The notes: generated by a model not told the origin, from the letters alone. Numbered from the stretch's first letter, positions 16,991-25,652 are shown. The stretch: 64,000 nt of DNA from Desulfosporosinus youngiae DSM 17734 (GCF_000244895.1 NZ_CM001441.1:2624226-2688225), one strand, 5' to 3'. A program made the numbers and translations.

Positions 16991-17479
16991 GGAACAGGAA
17001 TTCAACACTTCATCCAATAAACTAATCGCTTGTTTTTCTTCTAGGCCCTTTACTTCCATAATCTCACTGACAAAAACCTGACGTGCATTGTTCAACATGT
17101 TTGTGTCATTTGCATCAAGCTTATTTTTTTGGCCCTTACGTGTTAAATCACGAATAATTTCCGCACCTTTATAAATGTCACCACTTTTAAATTTCTTTTT
17201 ATTAATATCTTTACACCATCGTTGATTTTCAAAGATAATTGAGTCAGTATTTCCAAGGTTAAAACCACTGAGTACATTTTCTAATATCTCAGGTTTAACG
17301 ACCTGTCGTATCCCTATATTGACAGCTTTGTCCATAGGAATCATAACATGCAATTTTTCCTGAGGAATGTTCAAAATGTAGCAGAGTTTTCTTTCCCCTA
17401 AAATCTCTTTTTCTTCAACCGCTTCGATAATACAAGTTCCATGAACCGGATAAAGAATTTTGTCGCCCACGTTAAACAT
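16973..17479 (-). CDS. CarD-family transcriptional regulator
   Basis: 168 residues. The N-terminal CarD/TRCF RNA-polymerase interaction domain (about 1-60) starts FNVGDKILYPVHGTCIIEAV and includes the usual hydrophobic beta core. The helical C-terminal domain (about 70-165) carries the basic DLTRKGQKNKL and ISLLDEVL segments. Such proteins bind the polymerase beta subunit and stabilise open promoters. Single gene with its own promoter. It stands within the decayed region but is itself complete. Confidence 0.85.
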   Translation of the reverse strand: MFNVGDKILYPVHGTCIIEAVEEKEILGERKLCYILNIPQEKLHVMIPMDKAVNIGIRQVVKPEILENVLSGFNLGNTDSIIFENQRWCKDINKKKFKSGDIYKGAEIIRDLTRKGQKNKLDANDTNMLNNARQVFVSEIMEVKGLEEKQAISLLDEVLNSCSNSPCS

Positions 17480-17544
17480 AATTTCACCTACCTCCAGACT
17501 ATCCTCTTGAGTATATCATGGGGTCGGGTAAAATAAAAATTTAT

Positions 17545-17574
17545 ATTTTACCATATTACATTTATATGTGTCAA
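17545..17574 (-). promoter_or_regulatory. Promoter of the CarD-family gene
   Basis: On the minus strand TTGACA (17574-17569), 18 bp spacer, TAAAAT (17550-17545), followed by an AGGTAGGTG ribosome site before the ATG at 17479. Confidence 0.65.
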
Positions 17575-17732
17575 TAATCTTGTGAAAATGACAATGTAAT
17601 ATTTTGATTGATGTTTAAGCAGAGATGAAGCCGAAGAGGTTGTTCGAAAAATGGTACTTGTAATAGCGCTTTTTACCTCAGCAGTTGGACTGGTTGTCGA
17701 AGTCGGCGGAATGATGTCTCATGGATCGGTGA

Positions 17733-17849
17733 TGACTGCCTTCCGTCCGGAGCATTGCCTCATAGCCGCTTTGGTCAAAGATAGATCGTCCTTATAGACA
17801 ATGAGCCGGAGATAAGAGAGAGTATTCTTGATCTCCATCCGGCCAAAAA
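17733..17849 (-). pseudogene. Broken copy of the uvrD helicase gene
   Basis: 17733-17778 matches 22757-22802 and 17786-17849 matches 23036-23099 of the intact helicase gene, both nearly identical. The 233 bp between them is deleted. Same orientation as the intact gene. Together with the cooC fragment it shows an old copy of the cooC-to-uvrD segment upstream of cooA. Confidence 0.9.
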
Positions 17850-17952
17850 TAATACCTTTGACGTCAAGGTTAGTGAGTTGGTGGAACTTATATCCTGTAT
17901 GATATAATTAATTGATCTGCTGAATAGAAAAGACGCTAGGAGTTCTGTCGAC

Positions 17953-18618
17953 ATGGATTTAAATGAACTGAGGAAAATTCCGCTTTTAAGGACTTTAAGC
18001 GATGAACAATTGGAAATTCTTCAAGGCAATGCCCAGGAAAGAGCTTATAAAAAGAATAAACCTATCTTTGAACCAGATGGCAAGGACAATTTCATCATGA
18101 TTGTGCTGGAAGGTAAAGTACGCATTTATCTTGCCTATCCGGATGGAAAAGAGTTTACCGTCGCCTTTTTAGAACAAGGTGATATTTATAGCAGTCATTC
18201 CAAAACCTTTGCCGAAGCGAGAGAAGTTACTAAGATTTTAACAATTAATGCTAAGGCTTTTCATCTTTTCATGCTTAATAACCCTGCCATACTCATCAGC
18301 ATGGTTAAGACTTTAGGAGACAGCTTAGGGAATACCCTGCGTATCATTGAAAATCTGGCTTTCCTGGATATCGATAAACGTCTGGCCCGCTTTTTACTGG
18401 ATGCAGCCAAGGAAAAGGGAGTTGTCAGACAAGAGGGCACGTTTATCAATCTGGGTTTATCGGTGGAAGATATCGCCCTGGCCGTGGGGAGTTCCCGGCA
18501 GACGGCTTCCATGCTCTTGAATCGCTGGGAAAGGGATGGGGTTATCAGACGCAATCGCAAAACAGTGTATTTGCTGGATATACTCAAGCTGCAAGAATTG
18601 GGAGGAAGAACAGAATAA
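17953..18618 (+). CDS. cooA: CooA-type CO-sensing regulator (CRP/FNR family)
   Basis: 221 residues. N-terminal cyclic-nucleotide-binding-like domain (about 15-115), long C-helix (about 110-135) and a winged HTH at about 165-200 (SVEDIALAVGSSRQTASMLL). His82 in GDIYSSHSK stands where CooA has its haem ligand; in Carboxydothermus CooA the ligand is also His82. The Cys two residues before it in Rhodospirillum CooA is Ser here, and there are no FNR-type Cys clusters. It lies directly upstream of cooS. Known CooA proteins bind haem, sense CO and activate coo genes. The haem role here rests on alignment by eye and context. Confidence 0.8.
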   Translation: MDLNELRKIPLLRTLSDEQLEILQGNAQERAYKKNKPIFEPDGKDNFIMIVLEGKVRIYLAYPDGKEFTVAFLEQGDIYSSHSKTFAEAREVTKILTINAKAFHLFMLNNPAILISMVKTLGDSLGNTLRIIENLAFLDIDKRLARFLLDAAKEKGVVRQEGTFINLGLSVEDIALAVGSSRQTASMLLNRWERDGVIRRNRKTVYLLDILKLQELGGRTE

Positions 18619-18641
18619 ATTTATATTGTCGAAAAGGTATG

Positions 18642-18670
18642 AAAACCGTCAGATATTTGATGGTTTTTTT
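18642..18670 (+). terminator. Terminator after cooA
   Basis: AAAACCGTCA pairs with TGATGGTTTT (one G-T pair), loop about 5 nt, then seven T. It separates cooA from cooS, so cooS needs its own promoter or read-through. The inverted pair TTGTCA/TGACAA (17 bp apart, about 18694-18722) before cooS is wider than a standard CooA site. Confidence 0.75.
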
Positions 18671-18732
18671 ATTTGCCATACCCTAAGATGATTGTCAGAG
18701 AAGAGAAACTTTTTTGACAAGGAGAGGATAAG

Positions 18733-20697
18733 ATGTCAAGACAAGTATTAATGACTGATCTGACAATGGATACCGGAGTACAGGAATTATTAGTGAAAGC
18801 AGAACAGGAAACTATTGAGACAGCGTTTCAAAGGGCGAAGGAGCAAGAGCCCCATTGCAAATTTGGTTTAACGGGCGTTTGCTGCCGCCGTTGTCTTCAA
18901 GGGCCCTGCCGGGTGACCTTTAATGGGAACAAAGGGGTAAAACGCGGAGTGTGTGGGGCTACAGCCGACCAGATTGTAGCGCGTAATCTGCTGTCCCTGA
19001 TTGTGGAAGGTACGACTCCCCATGTAGAACATGCCCGGGAGATACTCCACACCCTTTTGGAAACCGCCGAAGGGAAAGCTCCTTATGAAATAAAGGGCAA
19101 GGAAAAGCTTATTGCTATTGGCAAGCAGCTGGGCTTAATGGTAGATGGCGTAGAGTTAGATAAATTAGCCCGGGAAGTTGCTTTAATCGCTTTACAAGAT
19201 TTTCAGCAACAATCCGGAGTGTCTCACTGGTTGCGTCTGCGGGCCCAGGAACAATCGGTTGAAACCTGGGAAAAACTGAATATCCTGCCTTCCAACGCTC
19301 ACTTGGAAATAGCCAATGCCATCAATAAAACAGCGATGGGCTGTGAGAGTGATCCGGTTAGTCTTTTGTTGGCAATTATGAAAATGGGCTTAGTCGAAGG
19401 ATATGACGGCTTGCATCTTTCCACGGATCTCCAGGATATTTTGTTCGGTACGCCACGGCTGGTCAAAACCCAATACAGAATGGGTGTGATTAAAGAAGAT
19501 TATGTCAATATTGCCGTGCACGGTCATATTCCGATGGTCTCGGAAAAAATCCTGGAGTGGAGCCGTAAGTTGAATAATAAGGCCCAAGCCTTAGGGGCTC
19601 AAGGAATTAACATTGTAGGAATTTGTTGCAGTGCTAATGAACTTTTAATGCGCCAAGGGGTTGCCGTAGCGACAAACTATGCCAGTCAGGAATTAGCGAT
19701 TATTACCGGTGCCTTAGAGGCCATGGTCGTCGATGCTCAATGTATCATGCCTGGCCTGGCTCAAGTGGCTGAGTGTTACCATACAGAACTTATTTCCACC
19801 TTGCCCAATATTAAGATAGAAGGAGCAAGCCATGTGGATTGGACACCGGAAGCTGCAGATCAAATGGGAGAGGAGATTGTCCGCCGGGCCCTGGCCCACT
19901 ATCCGGAGCGAGACCAATCCAAAGTCCGGATTCCGGGAGATACCGTAGAAGCCTACGCAGGTTTTTCCGTTGAGCAGATTGTGGAGCTTTTGGCGGCTTT
20001 AAATGGTCCGGACCCTTTACTCCCCTTGATAGAAGCCATTGCTCAAGGGGATATCTTAGGTGTAGTTGCTATTGTCGGCTGCACAAATCCTAAAGTAAAA
20101 CAAGACTGGGCTAATACGGAAGTGGCCAAAGAGCTTATGAGGAATAATGTCTTAGTCGTTGCTACCGGATGTTCAGCTCACTCCTTAGGGAAAAATGGCT
20201 TATTGTCCCCCGCCGGCTTGCAATATTGCGGCGAAAAACTAGCCAGTGTTCTGACAGCCATTGGGCAAGCCAACGGTTTACCGGCCTTACCTCCGGCTCT
20301 TCACATGGGAAGTTGTGTGGATAATTCCAGGATTGATGATTTGCTGGTTGCTTTAGCCACTAGAATGGGTGTAGCTGTGAGAGAATTACCTGTGGCAGGC
20401 TCCAGTCCTGAAAATCATAGTCCCAAAGCCTTATCGATTGGAACCTTCTTTATCGCTCAGGGAGTGGATGTTCACATCGGGGTTAATGCCCCTATTACCG
20501 GTTCACCGCTGGTAGAACAGGCTCTTACAGCTAACAAAGGCGAGTTTTCCGTGACTACCGATGAGCTTTTCGGGGGAAAGCTAATTTACGAAGCAGACCC
20601 CATTCAGGCTGCCCAAACAATGATTGTTCGTATTATGCAAAAACGCCAGGCTTTGGGACTTGTTTGTCCGGAAATTAAGGAAAGTGCTGCAAAATAA
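18733..20697 (+). CDS. cooS: Ni-containing carbon monoxide dehydrogenase, catalytic subunit
   Basis: 654 residues, the usual size of CooS. Cluster D/B cysteines are in HCKFGLTGVCCRRCLQGPC (residues 41-59) and C74. The C-cluster ligand set is present: H265 (AVHGHIP), C299 (GICCSANE), C337 (DAQCIMP), C450 (IVGCTNP), C480 (ATGCSAH) and C528 (GSCVDNS), matching the order in Carboxydothermus CooS-II. The reaction is CO + H2O to CO2 + 2 H+ + 2 e-. No CooF ferredoxin or hydrogenase genes are next to it, so the electron acceptor is not shown; the cell may use CO for reducing power or detoxify it. Followed 8 bp later by cooC. Confidence 0.95.
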   Translation: MSRQVLMTDLTMDTGVQELLVKAEQETIETAFQRAKEQEPHCKFGLTGVCCRRCLQGPCRVTFNGNKGVKRGVCGATADQIVARNLLSLIVEGTTPHVEHAREILHTLLETAEGKAPYEIKGKEKLIAIGKQLGLMVDGVELDKLAREVALIALQDFQQQSGVSHWLRLRAQEQSVETWEKLNILPSNAHLEIANAINKTAMGCESDPVSLLLAIMKMGLVEGYDGLHLSTDLQDILFGTPRLVKTQYRMGVIKEDYVNIAVHGHIPMVSEKILEWSRKLNNKAQALGAQGINIVGICCSANELLMRQGVAVATNYASQELAIITGALEAMVVDAQCIMPGLAQVAECYHTELISTLPNIKIEGASHVDWTPEAADQMGEEIVRRALAHYPERDQSKVRIPGDTVEAYAGFSVEQIVELLAALNGPDPLLPLIEAIAQGDILGVVAIVGCTNPKVKQDWANTEVAKELMRNNVLVVATGCSAHSLGKNGLLSPAGLQYCGEKLASVLTAIGQANGLPALPPALHMGSCVDNSRIDDLLVALATRMGVAVRELPVAGSSPENHSPKALSIGTFFIAQGVDVHIGVNAPITGSPLVEQALTANKGEFSVTTDELFGGKLIYEADPIQAAQTMIVRIMQKRQALGLVCPEIKESAAK

Positions 20698-20705
20698 AGG
20701 ACAGG

Positions 20706-21503
20706 GTGAGTATTATGAGGGAAAAAAGCATCAAAATTGCCATCTCCGGTAAAGGTGGCGTGGGTAAAACGACGTTGTCATCACTATTATGCTATCTGTA
20801 CGCTCAAGCCGGACAGAGAGTTCTGGCGGTAGATGCCGACCCTGATGCCAATTTGGGAACGGCTCTGGGATTTCCCCCGGAATTGTTAGCCCAGCTGACT
20901 CCTATTTCTGAAGAACGAAAACTTCTTAAAGAACGTACCGGAGCTGAACCGGGAACGATTGGGGCCATTTACAGTCTCAATCCCCGGGTGGATGATATTC
21001 CGGATACCTATGTTGCAGAATACCGGGGGATTAAACTTCTCCGGATGGGGTCGGTTACCCAAGGAGGAACCGGCTGTGCCTGCCCGGAAAGTACCCTCTT
21101 AAAAAGTCTCTTGGATCATATTGTTCTGGAAAGAAACGAAATTGCGATTCTGGATATGGAAGCAGGACTGGAACATTTCGGGCGGGGGACAGCCAGGGGG
21201 GTGGATGCCTTTATTGTTGTAGTGGAGCCTGGGCGACGCAGTATTGAAACGGCTCAGGCAGTGGCAAAGCTTGCCAATGACTTAGGGGTCAAAAAAGTTT
21301 ATGCAGTCGTAAACAAAGTGCATGCAGGTCAACTTGCCGAGATCGAACAAGTGATTGATTTTCTGCCGGTTTTAGGGCATTTCCCCTATGATCCTGTGGT
21401 TGTAGACGCTGATTTTTATGGTAAAAATCTGTTTGATCTTAGTACAAGTTTTGTTCAAGAAGCTGAAAAGATAAAAGCTAAAATTGATTGGTTGCTTAGG
21501 TAG
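20706..21503 (+). CDS. cooC: CO dehydrogenase nickel-insertion ATPase
   Basis: 265 residues of the MinD/ParA-type P-loop fold. Deviant Walker A GKGGVGKTTLSSL at about 15-27 with the signature Lys, switch region VDADPDANLG at 42-51, and the nickel/zinc-binding CXC at C124 and C126 (GTGCACPE) that sits at the dimer face in CooC1. It loads nickel into the C-cluster of CooS using ATP. GTG at 20706 or ATG at 20715 may start it. Two-gene operon with cooS. A broken copy is at 13096-13478. Confidence 0.92.
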   Translation: MSIMREKSIKIAISGKGGVGKTTLSSLLCYLYAQAGQRVLAVDADPDANLGTALGFPPELLAQLTPISEERKLLKERTGAEPGTIGAIYSLNPRVDDIPDTYVAEYRGIKLLRMGSVTQGGTGCACPESTLLKSLLDHIVLERNEIAILDMEAGLEHFGRGTARGVDAFIVVVEPGRRSIETAQAVAKLANDLGVKKVYAVVNKVHAGQLAEIEQVIDFLPVLGHFPYDPVVVDADFYGKNLFDLSTSFVQEAEKIKAKIDWLLR

Positions 21504-21532
21504 CGTTACTATTATATGGGAATTGACTAGAA

Positions 21533-21680
21533 ACAAATCAGGCCGCCTGGTTTTTTTGGCGGCGGCCTGAACTCCGTGAATAGATAGGGATAAGTCAACA
21601 CTCATTGTTATGATCATGAAGAAATAACCTGTAATTCGGGCTAACCGTTGTAAACTGTGCAGCCCGCTCGCTTGAGCTTT
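21533..21680 (+). repeat. Decayed second copy of the type I toxin cassette
   Basis: The hairpin CAGGCCGCC/GGCGGCCTG (21539-21569), the toxin tail (TTGTTATGATCATGAAGAAA, about 21607-21626, encoding VMIMKK then stop) and ATTCGGGCTAACC match the intact cassette at 28925-29260 in the same order. The promoter and toxin start have been deleted. The hairpin may still end the cooSC transcript. Confidence 0.75.
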
Positions 21681-21688
21681 CTCCTTTG

Positions 21689-21928
21689 CTATAGAGCCTC
21701 AGTTTCAATTATCTTCGGCTTGGACTGGCGAATATGAAAGTGATTGTGCTGCAGCTTTAAAATATGCAGCGTTCCGCAAACCGGGCATTTTTTATGTTCT
21801 CCGTCTCTGAAGGGTATCTCCCCGATATGCCCGCCGCAGCAGGTTACTTCAACGCTGATGATTTGGCCGCCATTACGGAAATTAACACGGTAGTCATTAA
21901 TCTTACCTTCGATCTGACTGTCCTCCAT
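21689..21928 (-). CDS. Small zinc-ribbon-like protein
   Basis: 79 residues with a CC pair at 30-31 (EVTCCGGHIGEIPF) and CPVC at 48-51 (KKCPVCG), plus His-rich tail HNHFHIRQ. This spacing suggests one bound zinc. Length and lack of other domains suggest a small accessory protein; family unknown. Between the cooC unit and the SOS helicase, alone on the minus strand. Confidence 0.5.
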   Translation of the reverse strand: MEDSQIEGKINDYRVNFRNGGQIISVEVTCCGGHIGEIPFRDGEHKKCPVCGTLHILKLQHNHFHIRQSKPKIIETEAL

Positions 21929-22098
21929 AATTTCTTCACCCTTTCATGTATTGTTTCGCTACCCCAAATATAGCACTAGTTCAAAATAGTGGCAACCTCA
22001 AGATGCGAAAGCGGTGTTAGACGCAGTCCAAAAGTTTGGAATAGATGTCTATAAAACAGCAAAAAGGTTTACTAAATTGGCTGTCGTTTAGTTTTTGG

Positions 22099-24264
22099 TT
22101 AATTTCTGCTGTTTTCCGCTTCGATTTTGGCTCTCAGGCTTATATTCCTCACCGTTCCAAGGTTGTCGAACTTAATTAAGTAGGCAGCTTTGTCACGGTT
22201 GATTCCGATGACTTCACCGGTGCCCATGATGCTGTGTACGATACGGTCGCCGGGCCGAAAAGGAAACCCAGAAGACTTCGCTTCTATTAGTTTCTCGCTG
22301 CTGCTGATATGCCAATTTGATTCTTTGACCAGACCTTCATCAAGTTCCGCCGTGTAAACAAGCAGGTTTTTGTCTACATTAAAAATAAACCGGGAGGGAT
22401 AGCGATAGGAGCCGTCCAGGTTCCGTCCTTCCGCATCCGTCAGGTACAAACCTTTTTCCCCACGGGTGAAGGCGACAAAGGCGAGCCGCCGCTCTTCTTC
22501 CATGGCTTCAAGGGTCGCGGTCTTTTTGGAAGGGAACACGCCTTCCCCAAGACCGCAAAGAAATACATAGGGGAACTCCAGGCCCTTGGCCGTATGAACG
22601 GTCATCAGTTTAACCGTATTTTTGCCGGCAGCGGTATCGGTATTGGTCAGCAGACTGGTATGAGACAAATAGTTATCTAAGGTGTTTTCCTCGCCGCTGG
22701 TGGTCTCGTATTCATAAACCGATTGTTTGAGCTCCGCCAAATTGTCCAGCCGCTCTTGACTGCCTTCCGTCCGGAGCATTGCCTCATAGCCGCTTTGGTC
22801 AAGGAGGGAATTTAACAAGTCGGAAACCGGCATAGTCTGATATCCTGCGGAAAAACGTTCGATTAAATCGAGAAACCCCTGGGCCTTGGTGCCTTTGAAA
22901 ATTTCCTGGTCGATGGTTCTTTCCAGAGCGCTGTACAGGGAGCATTGGTGCCGGGCGGCGTAATCTTTTAAAAACGTCATGCGCCGCAGGCCGATATTGC
23001 GTTTGGGTACGTTAGCTACCCGCAGGAAGGACAGGTCGTCCTTATAGACAATGAGCCGGAGATAGGAGAGAGTATCCTTGATCTCCATCCGGCCGAAAAA
23101 TTGTACGCCGCTATAGATGGTGTAGGGGAGTTTTTCTTTCAGAAAAACCTCCTCCAGGGTACGGGAGATGAAATGGGCGCGATAGAGGATGGTCACGTCG
23201 CTGAGCTTCACCCCCTGAGCAGCCAGCTCCTTGATTTGAAGGGCAATCCACCGGGCTTCCTCTTCCGCTGTTTTGGCATGATGGTAAACAACGGGGGCCC
23301 CGTCCGGCAGCATGGGAAGCAAGACCTTGCTGATGCGGTGTTTGTTGTTTCCGATTAACGAATTAGCGGCAGCGAGAATCTGCGGTGTTGAGCGATAATT
23401 CTCCATCATCATGATGGTGCGGACCTGGGGGAATTCCCGGTCAAAGTCCAGTAAATATTTAAGCCGGGCACCGCGCCAGGTATAGATGGTCTGATCCGGG
23501 TCGCCGACGATAAAAAGGTTTTGGTGATAAGCACACAGCACCTTCATCAGCCGGTACTGCAGCTCGTCAATATCCTGATACTCGTCTATCATGATGTATT
23601 CCAGCCGCTGCTGCCACTTCAGCCGGATCCCCGCGTCCACGCTGAAGATGTGGAGTACATATTTAATCAGGTCGTTGTAGTCAAGCCCGAAACATTTCTT
23701 TTCCTGATAGAGGTATCCCCAGAAGATGATGTCCTCCGTTTCGGCGGCATTCAGATATTTGAGATGCAGCTCCTCAAGGGAAAGAGAGATCATAAATTTG
23801 TAGTACTCCGGATCTTTAAACAGCTTGCGGATTTCGATCATGTCTCTCGCTTTAGAGAAGGTCATGTGCCGCAAGGTGAGGCCCCGTTCTTCATAAACGA
23901 TCTTCAGCATGTCGTTGATATCGGAATTGTCAAGCACAAGAAAGTTTTTTGGATAGTGGACAGCGTTGATGTCCTCCTGCAGAACAGTCACGCAGAAGCT
24001 GTGGAAAGTGCTGATATAGCCGGTATCGTTGTCGCCGCAGAGCTGGCGGATGCGCTGCTTCATCTCCCGGGCGGATTTATTGGTAAATGTGACGCAGAGG
24101 ATGTTGGACGGCATAATGCCAATCTCATTGACCAGATAGGCAAACCGATGCGACAGCGCGCGGGTCTTACCCGACCCCGCACCCGCAATCACGCGAATGA
24201 AGCCTTCCGTGGCTGTTACTGCTTGTCGCTGCTGTTCATTAAGTCCCGTCAAGATGTCATTCAT
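22099..24264 (-). CDS. UvrD/PcrA-like ATP-dependent DNA helicase
   Basis: About 721 residues from ATG 24264 (MNDILTGLNEQQRQAV); an earlier in-frame ATG at 24321 adds an odd leader. Superfamily 1A motifs in order: Q-motif LNEQQRQAV, Walker A AGAGSGKTRALSHR, Ia VTFTNKSAREMKQR, II IMIDEYQDID, III GDPDQTIYTWRGA, IV MMENYRSTP, V KLMTVHTAKGLEFPYVFLCG and VI EEERRLAFVAFTRGEKGLYL. A short C-terminal Tudor-like tail (RPGDRIVHSIMGTGEVIGI) is typical of PcrA and binds RNA polymerase. A LexA box lies upstream, so it is damage-induced. It may be an extra UvrD paralogue rather than the essential PcrA. Confidence 0.88.
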   Translation of the reverse strand: MNDILTGLNEQQRQAVTATEGFIRVIAGAGSGKTRALSHRFAYLVNEIGIMPSNILCVTFTNKSAREMKQRIRQLCGDNDTGYISTFHSFCVTVLQEDINAVHYPKNFLVLDNSDINDMLKIVYEERGLTLRHMTFSKARDMIEIRKLFKDPEYYKFMISLSLEELHLKYLNAAETEDIIFWGYLYQEKKCFGLDYNDLIKYVLHIFSVDAGIRLKWQQRLEYIMIDEYQDIDELQYRLMKVLCAYHQNLFIVGDPDQTIYTWRGARLKYLLDFDREFPQVRTIMMMENYRSTPQILAAANSLIGNNKHRISKVLLPMLPDGAPVVYHHAKTAEEEARWIALQIKELAAQGVKLSDVTILYRAHFISRTLEEVFLKEKLPYTIYSGVQFFGRMEIKDTLSYLRLIVYKDDLSFLRVANVPKRNIGLRRMTFLKDYAARHQCSLYSALERTIDQEIFKGTKAQGFLDLIERFSAGYQTMPVSDLLNSLLDQSGYEAMLRTEGSQERLDNLAELKQSVYEYETTSGEENTLDNYLSHTSLLTNTDTAAGKNTVKLMTVHTAKGLEFPYVFLCGLGEGVFPSKKTATLEAMEEERRLAFVAFTRGEKGLYLTDAEGRNLDGSYRYPSRFIFNVDKNLLVYTAELDEGLVKESNWHISSSEKLIEAKSSGFPFRPGDRIVHSIMGTGEVIGINRDKAAYLIKFDNLGTVRNISLRAKIEAENSRN

Positions 24265-24345
24265 CCTGTTCGTCACCACTTTCTTCAACCGAATCCATAC
24301 TACGTTTGTTAACCGGTGCAAGCATAAAAAATCAAGCTTGGCTAT

Positions 24346-24359
24346 CGAACGTGCGTTTG
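24346..24359 (-). promoter_or_regulatory. LexA (SOS) box
   Basis: CGAACGTGCGTTTG fits the Gram-positive LexA consensus CGAACRNRYGTTYG at every position. It stands 82 bp upstream of the helicase ATG, just downstream of a TATAAT -10 (minus strand, about 24374-24369), so LexA would block transcription start. Confidence 0.8.
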
Positions 24360-24702
24360 TTATTTTTTATTATACATTACTTTGAAAAAACCATCCATAA
24401 CTTAAATCCTTTGACTGAAGGTCTTCAGTCTGTGAATGAAACATCATAGCCGGTTTCTTTAACTAAAAATGATTAGGGTGATATGGGTTCATTGCCATGG
24501 AGTCCTGCAAGTGACATTATTTCAGGGCGGATTGTAAAGGATTAATCTTTCACTAATTCTTAAACCCTGAGTATAAAAGTGATCCCCAATCTAAGCAATG
24601 TTGGGCGGCATTCTTAGAGGGTATTGAGAAGCAATGATTGAATTATTAATGTACTTGGAGTGACGATTGCTTCTTGGTTAAATTGAGTTAGAGGTGGACA
24701 AA
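24360..24702. other. Intergenic stretch between helicase and DUF4085 gene
   Basis: Two small hairpins are visible: GACTGAAG/CTTCAGTC (24413-24430) and GAAGCAAT/ATTGCTTC (about 24629-24672, 28 nt loop). Otherwise AT-rich with no coding frame. Confidence 0.4.
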
Positions 24703-25215
24703 ATGCATTATTTTACAAAGGAATGGTATGAATTGGAGGTTAGTGCTCATTTAGAGTTAGAAGAAGATAAACAAGCGGAATTTATGTCTGAAGAATACTT
24801 TCAAGAATTATATAAGCAAAAATCTGAGGAATTTTTAAAGGAATTGCAGATTGTACATGAGGAAATCGCTTTAAAACATCAAACTCTTAAAGAAGGTCAT
24901 ATTAAACATGAACCATTTAACAGAGAGAAAGTAGCGGAAAATTTTTATCAATCATTTTTAGATAATCAAAATCGCCTCAAAAAAACCTTAACCATTATAT
25001 TTGATAATTCGGGTAGTTTCACTACTATAACTAAAATGAATTTGGATAATTATGAGATTATCAGACAAGATTCTTTACTGCAAAACTTATTGTGGGTTAA
25101 TGATGAAATATATAAAACAAACGGAAAATATGAATTGCATGTAATGCTTCGGAATGTGAATAATGAGCTAATAGAATTTATCGTTTCTGCTGAACACATA
25201 TCATTTGAGCATTAA
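24703..25215 (+). CDS. DUF4085-family protein
   Basis: 170 residues from ATG 24703 behind GAGGTGG (an in-frame GTG at 24694 overlaps that site). The opening HYFTKEWYELEVSAHLELEE and SEEYFQELYKQKSEEF match the DUF4085 family found in bacilli and clostridia. Soluble, helix-rich, strongly charged; no known activity. Single gene followed by a hairpin. Confidence 0.75.
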   Translation: MHYFTKEWYELEVSAHLELEEDKQAEFMSEEYFQELYKQKSEEFLKELQIVHEEIALKHQTLKEGHIKHEPFNREKVAENFYQSFLDNQNRLKKTLTIIFDNSGSFTTITKMNLDNYEIIRQDSLLQNLLWVNDEIYKTNGKYELHVMLRNVNNELIEFIVSAEHISFEH

Positions 25216-25220
25216 CACAA

Positions 25221-25248
25221 CAAGCCACCGTTCATAGACGGTGGCTTG
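25221..25248. terminator. Hairpin after the DUF4085 gene
   Basis: Perfect 11 bp stem CAAGCCACCGT/ACGGTGGCTTG with a 6 nt loop. No T-run on the plus side, so termination would be imperfect. Confidence 0.55.
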
Positions 25249-25267
25249 AAACGTTTGAAGCTCAGAC

Positions 25268-25492
25268 CTATCTTGTTTCGGTCTTGTTTGAAAGGGCGTT
25301 GAGGTAGATCAAGCTTACTTTCTCAGGAATCTCGTTGGGTTTTACTAAAATGATAGGGGATTGTATCGATCCGGCAATAACTGAGCCGGAGAGAGCATCC
25401 GGAAAATTTGTTCCGGTGGCGATGATGACTTCCCTGCCTCCGGGAGGCTTGACTTGGGTAATGATCCACTTGTTTTTGCCTATTAAAGTCAT
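25268..25492 (-). pseudogene. Cell-wall-binding repeat 2 (CWB2) fragment
   Basis: 74 codons; the core EVIIATGTNFPDALSGSVIA then SPIILV is the signature of one CWB2 module (PF04122), which in clostridia comes in threes and anchors surface proteins to anionic wall polymers. No signal peptide, effector domain or second module exists on either side, so this is the leftover of a surface-protein gene. Confidence 0.7.
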
Positions 25493-25652
25493 TATTGAGC
25501 CGGTCTATGATCAAATTTACCGTTTCTCAGGACGGTCATTAATGGTAAAATTAGACTAGACAAGATTTAATCCTAAGTCGATTTTTTCATCTTTGTGGAT
25601 GTGCTGCTGGAAGTCACTCCGGACGTTATTCGGTTTAAAATGGAGGCAAATA

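Larger units (their letters stand above)
17480..17952. other. Intergenic stretch between carD-like and cooA
   Basis: Contains the carD promoter, a frame of unknown origin at about 17626-17735 (VVRKMVLVIALFTSAVGLVV) with a hydrophobic stretch and no start context, the broken uvrD copy at 17733-17849, and the cooA promoter with extended -10 TGATATAAT at 17900-17908. A TTGACGTCAA palindrome lies at about 17858-17867. Confidence 0.5.

Noticed and set aside
18694-18722. TTGTCA...TGACAA as a CooA or FNR site before cooS
   Set aside because: Arms are 17 bp apart; CooA sites have about 6 bp and FNR sites 4 bp between arms.
23521-24312. Plus-strand frame of 263 codons opposite the UvrD helicase
   Set aside because: Long only because the helicase codons leave the other strand open; the opposite strand carries all helicase motifs.
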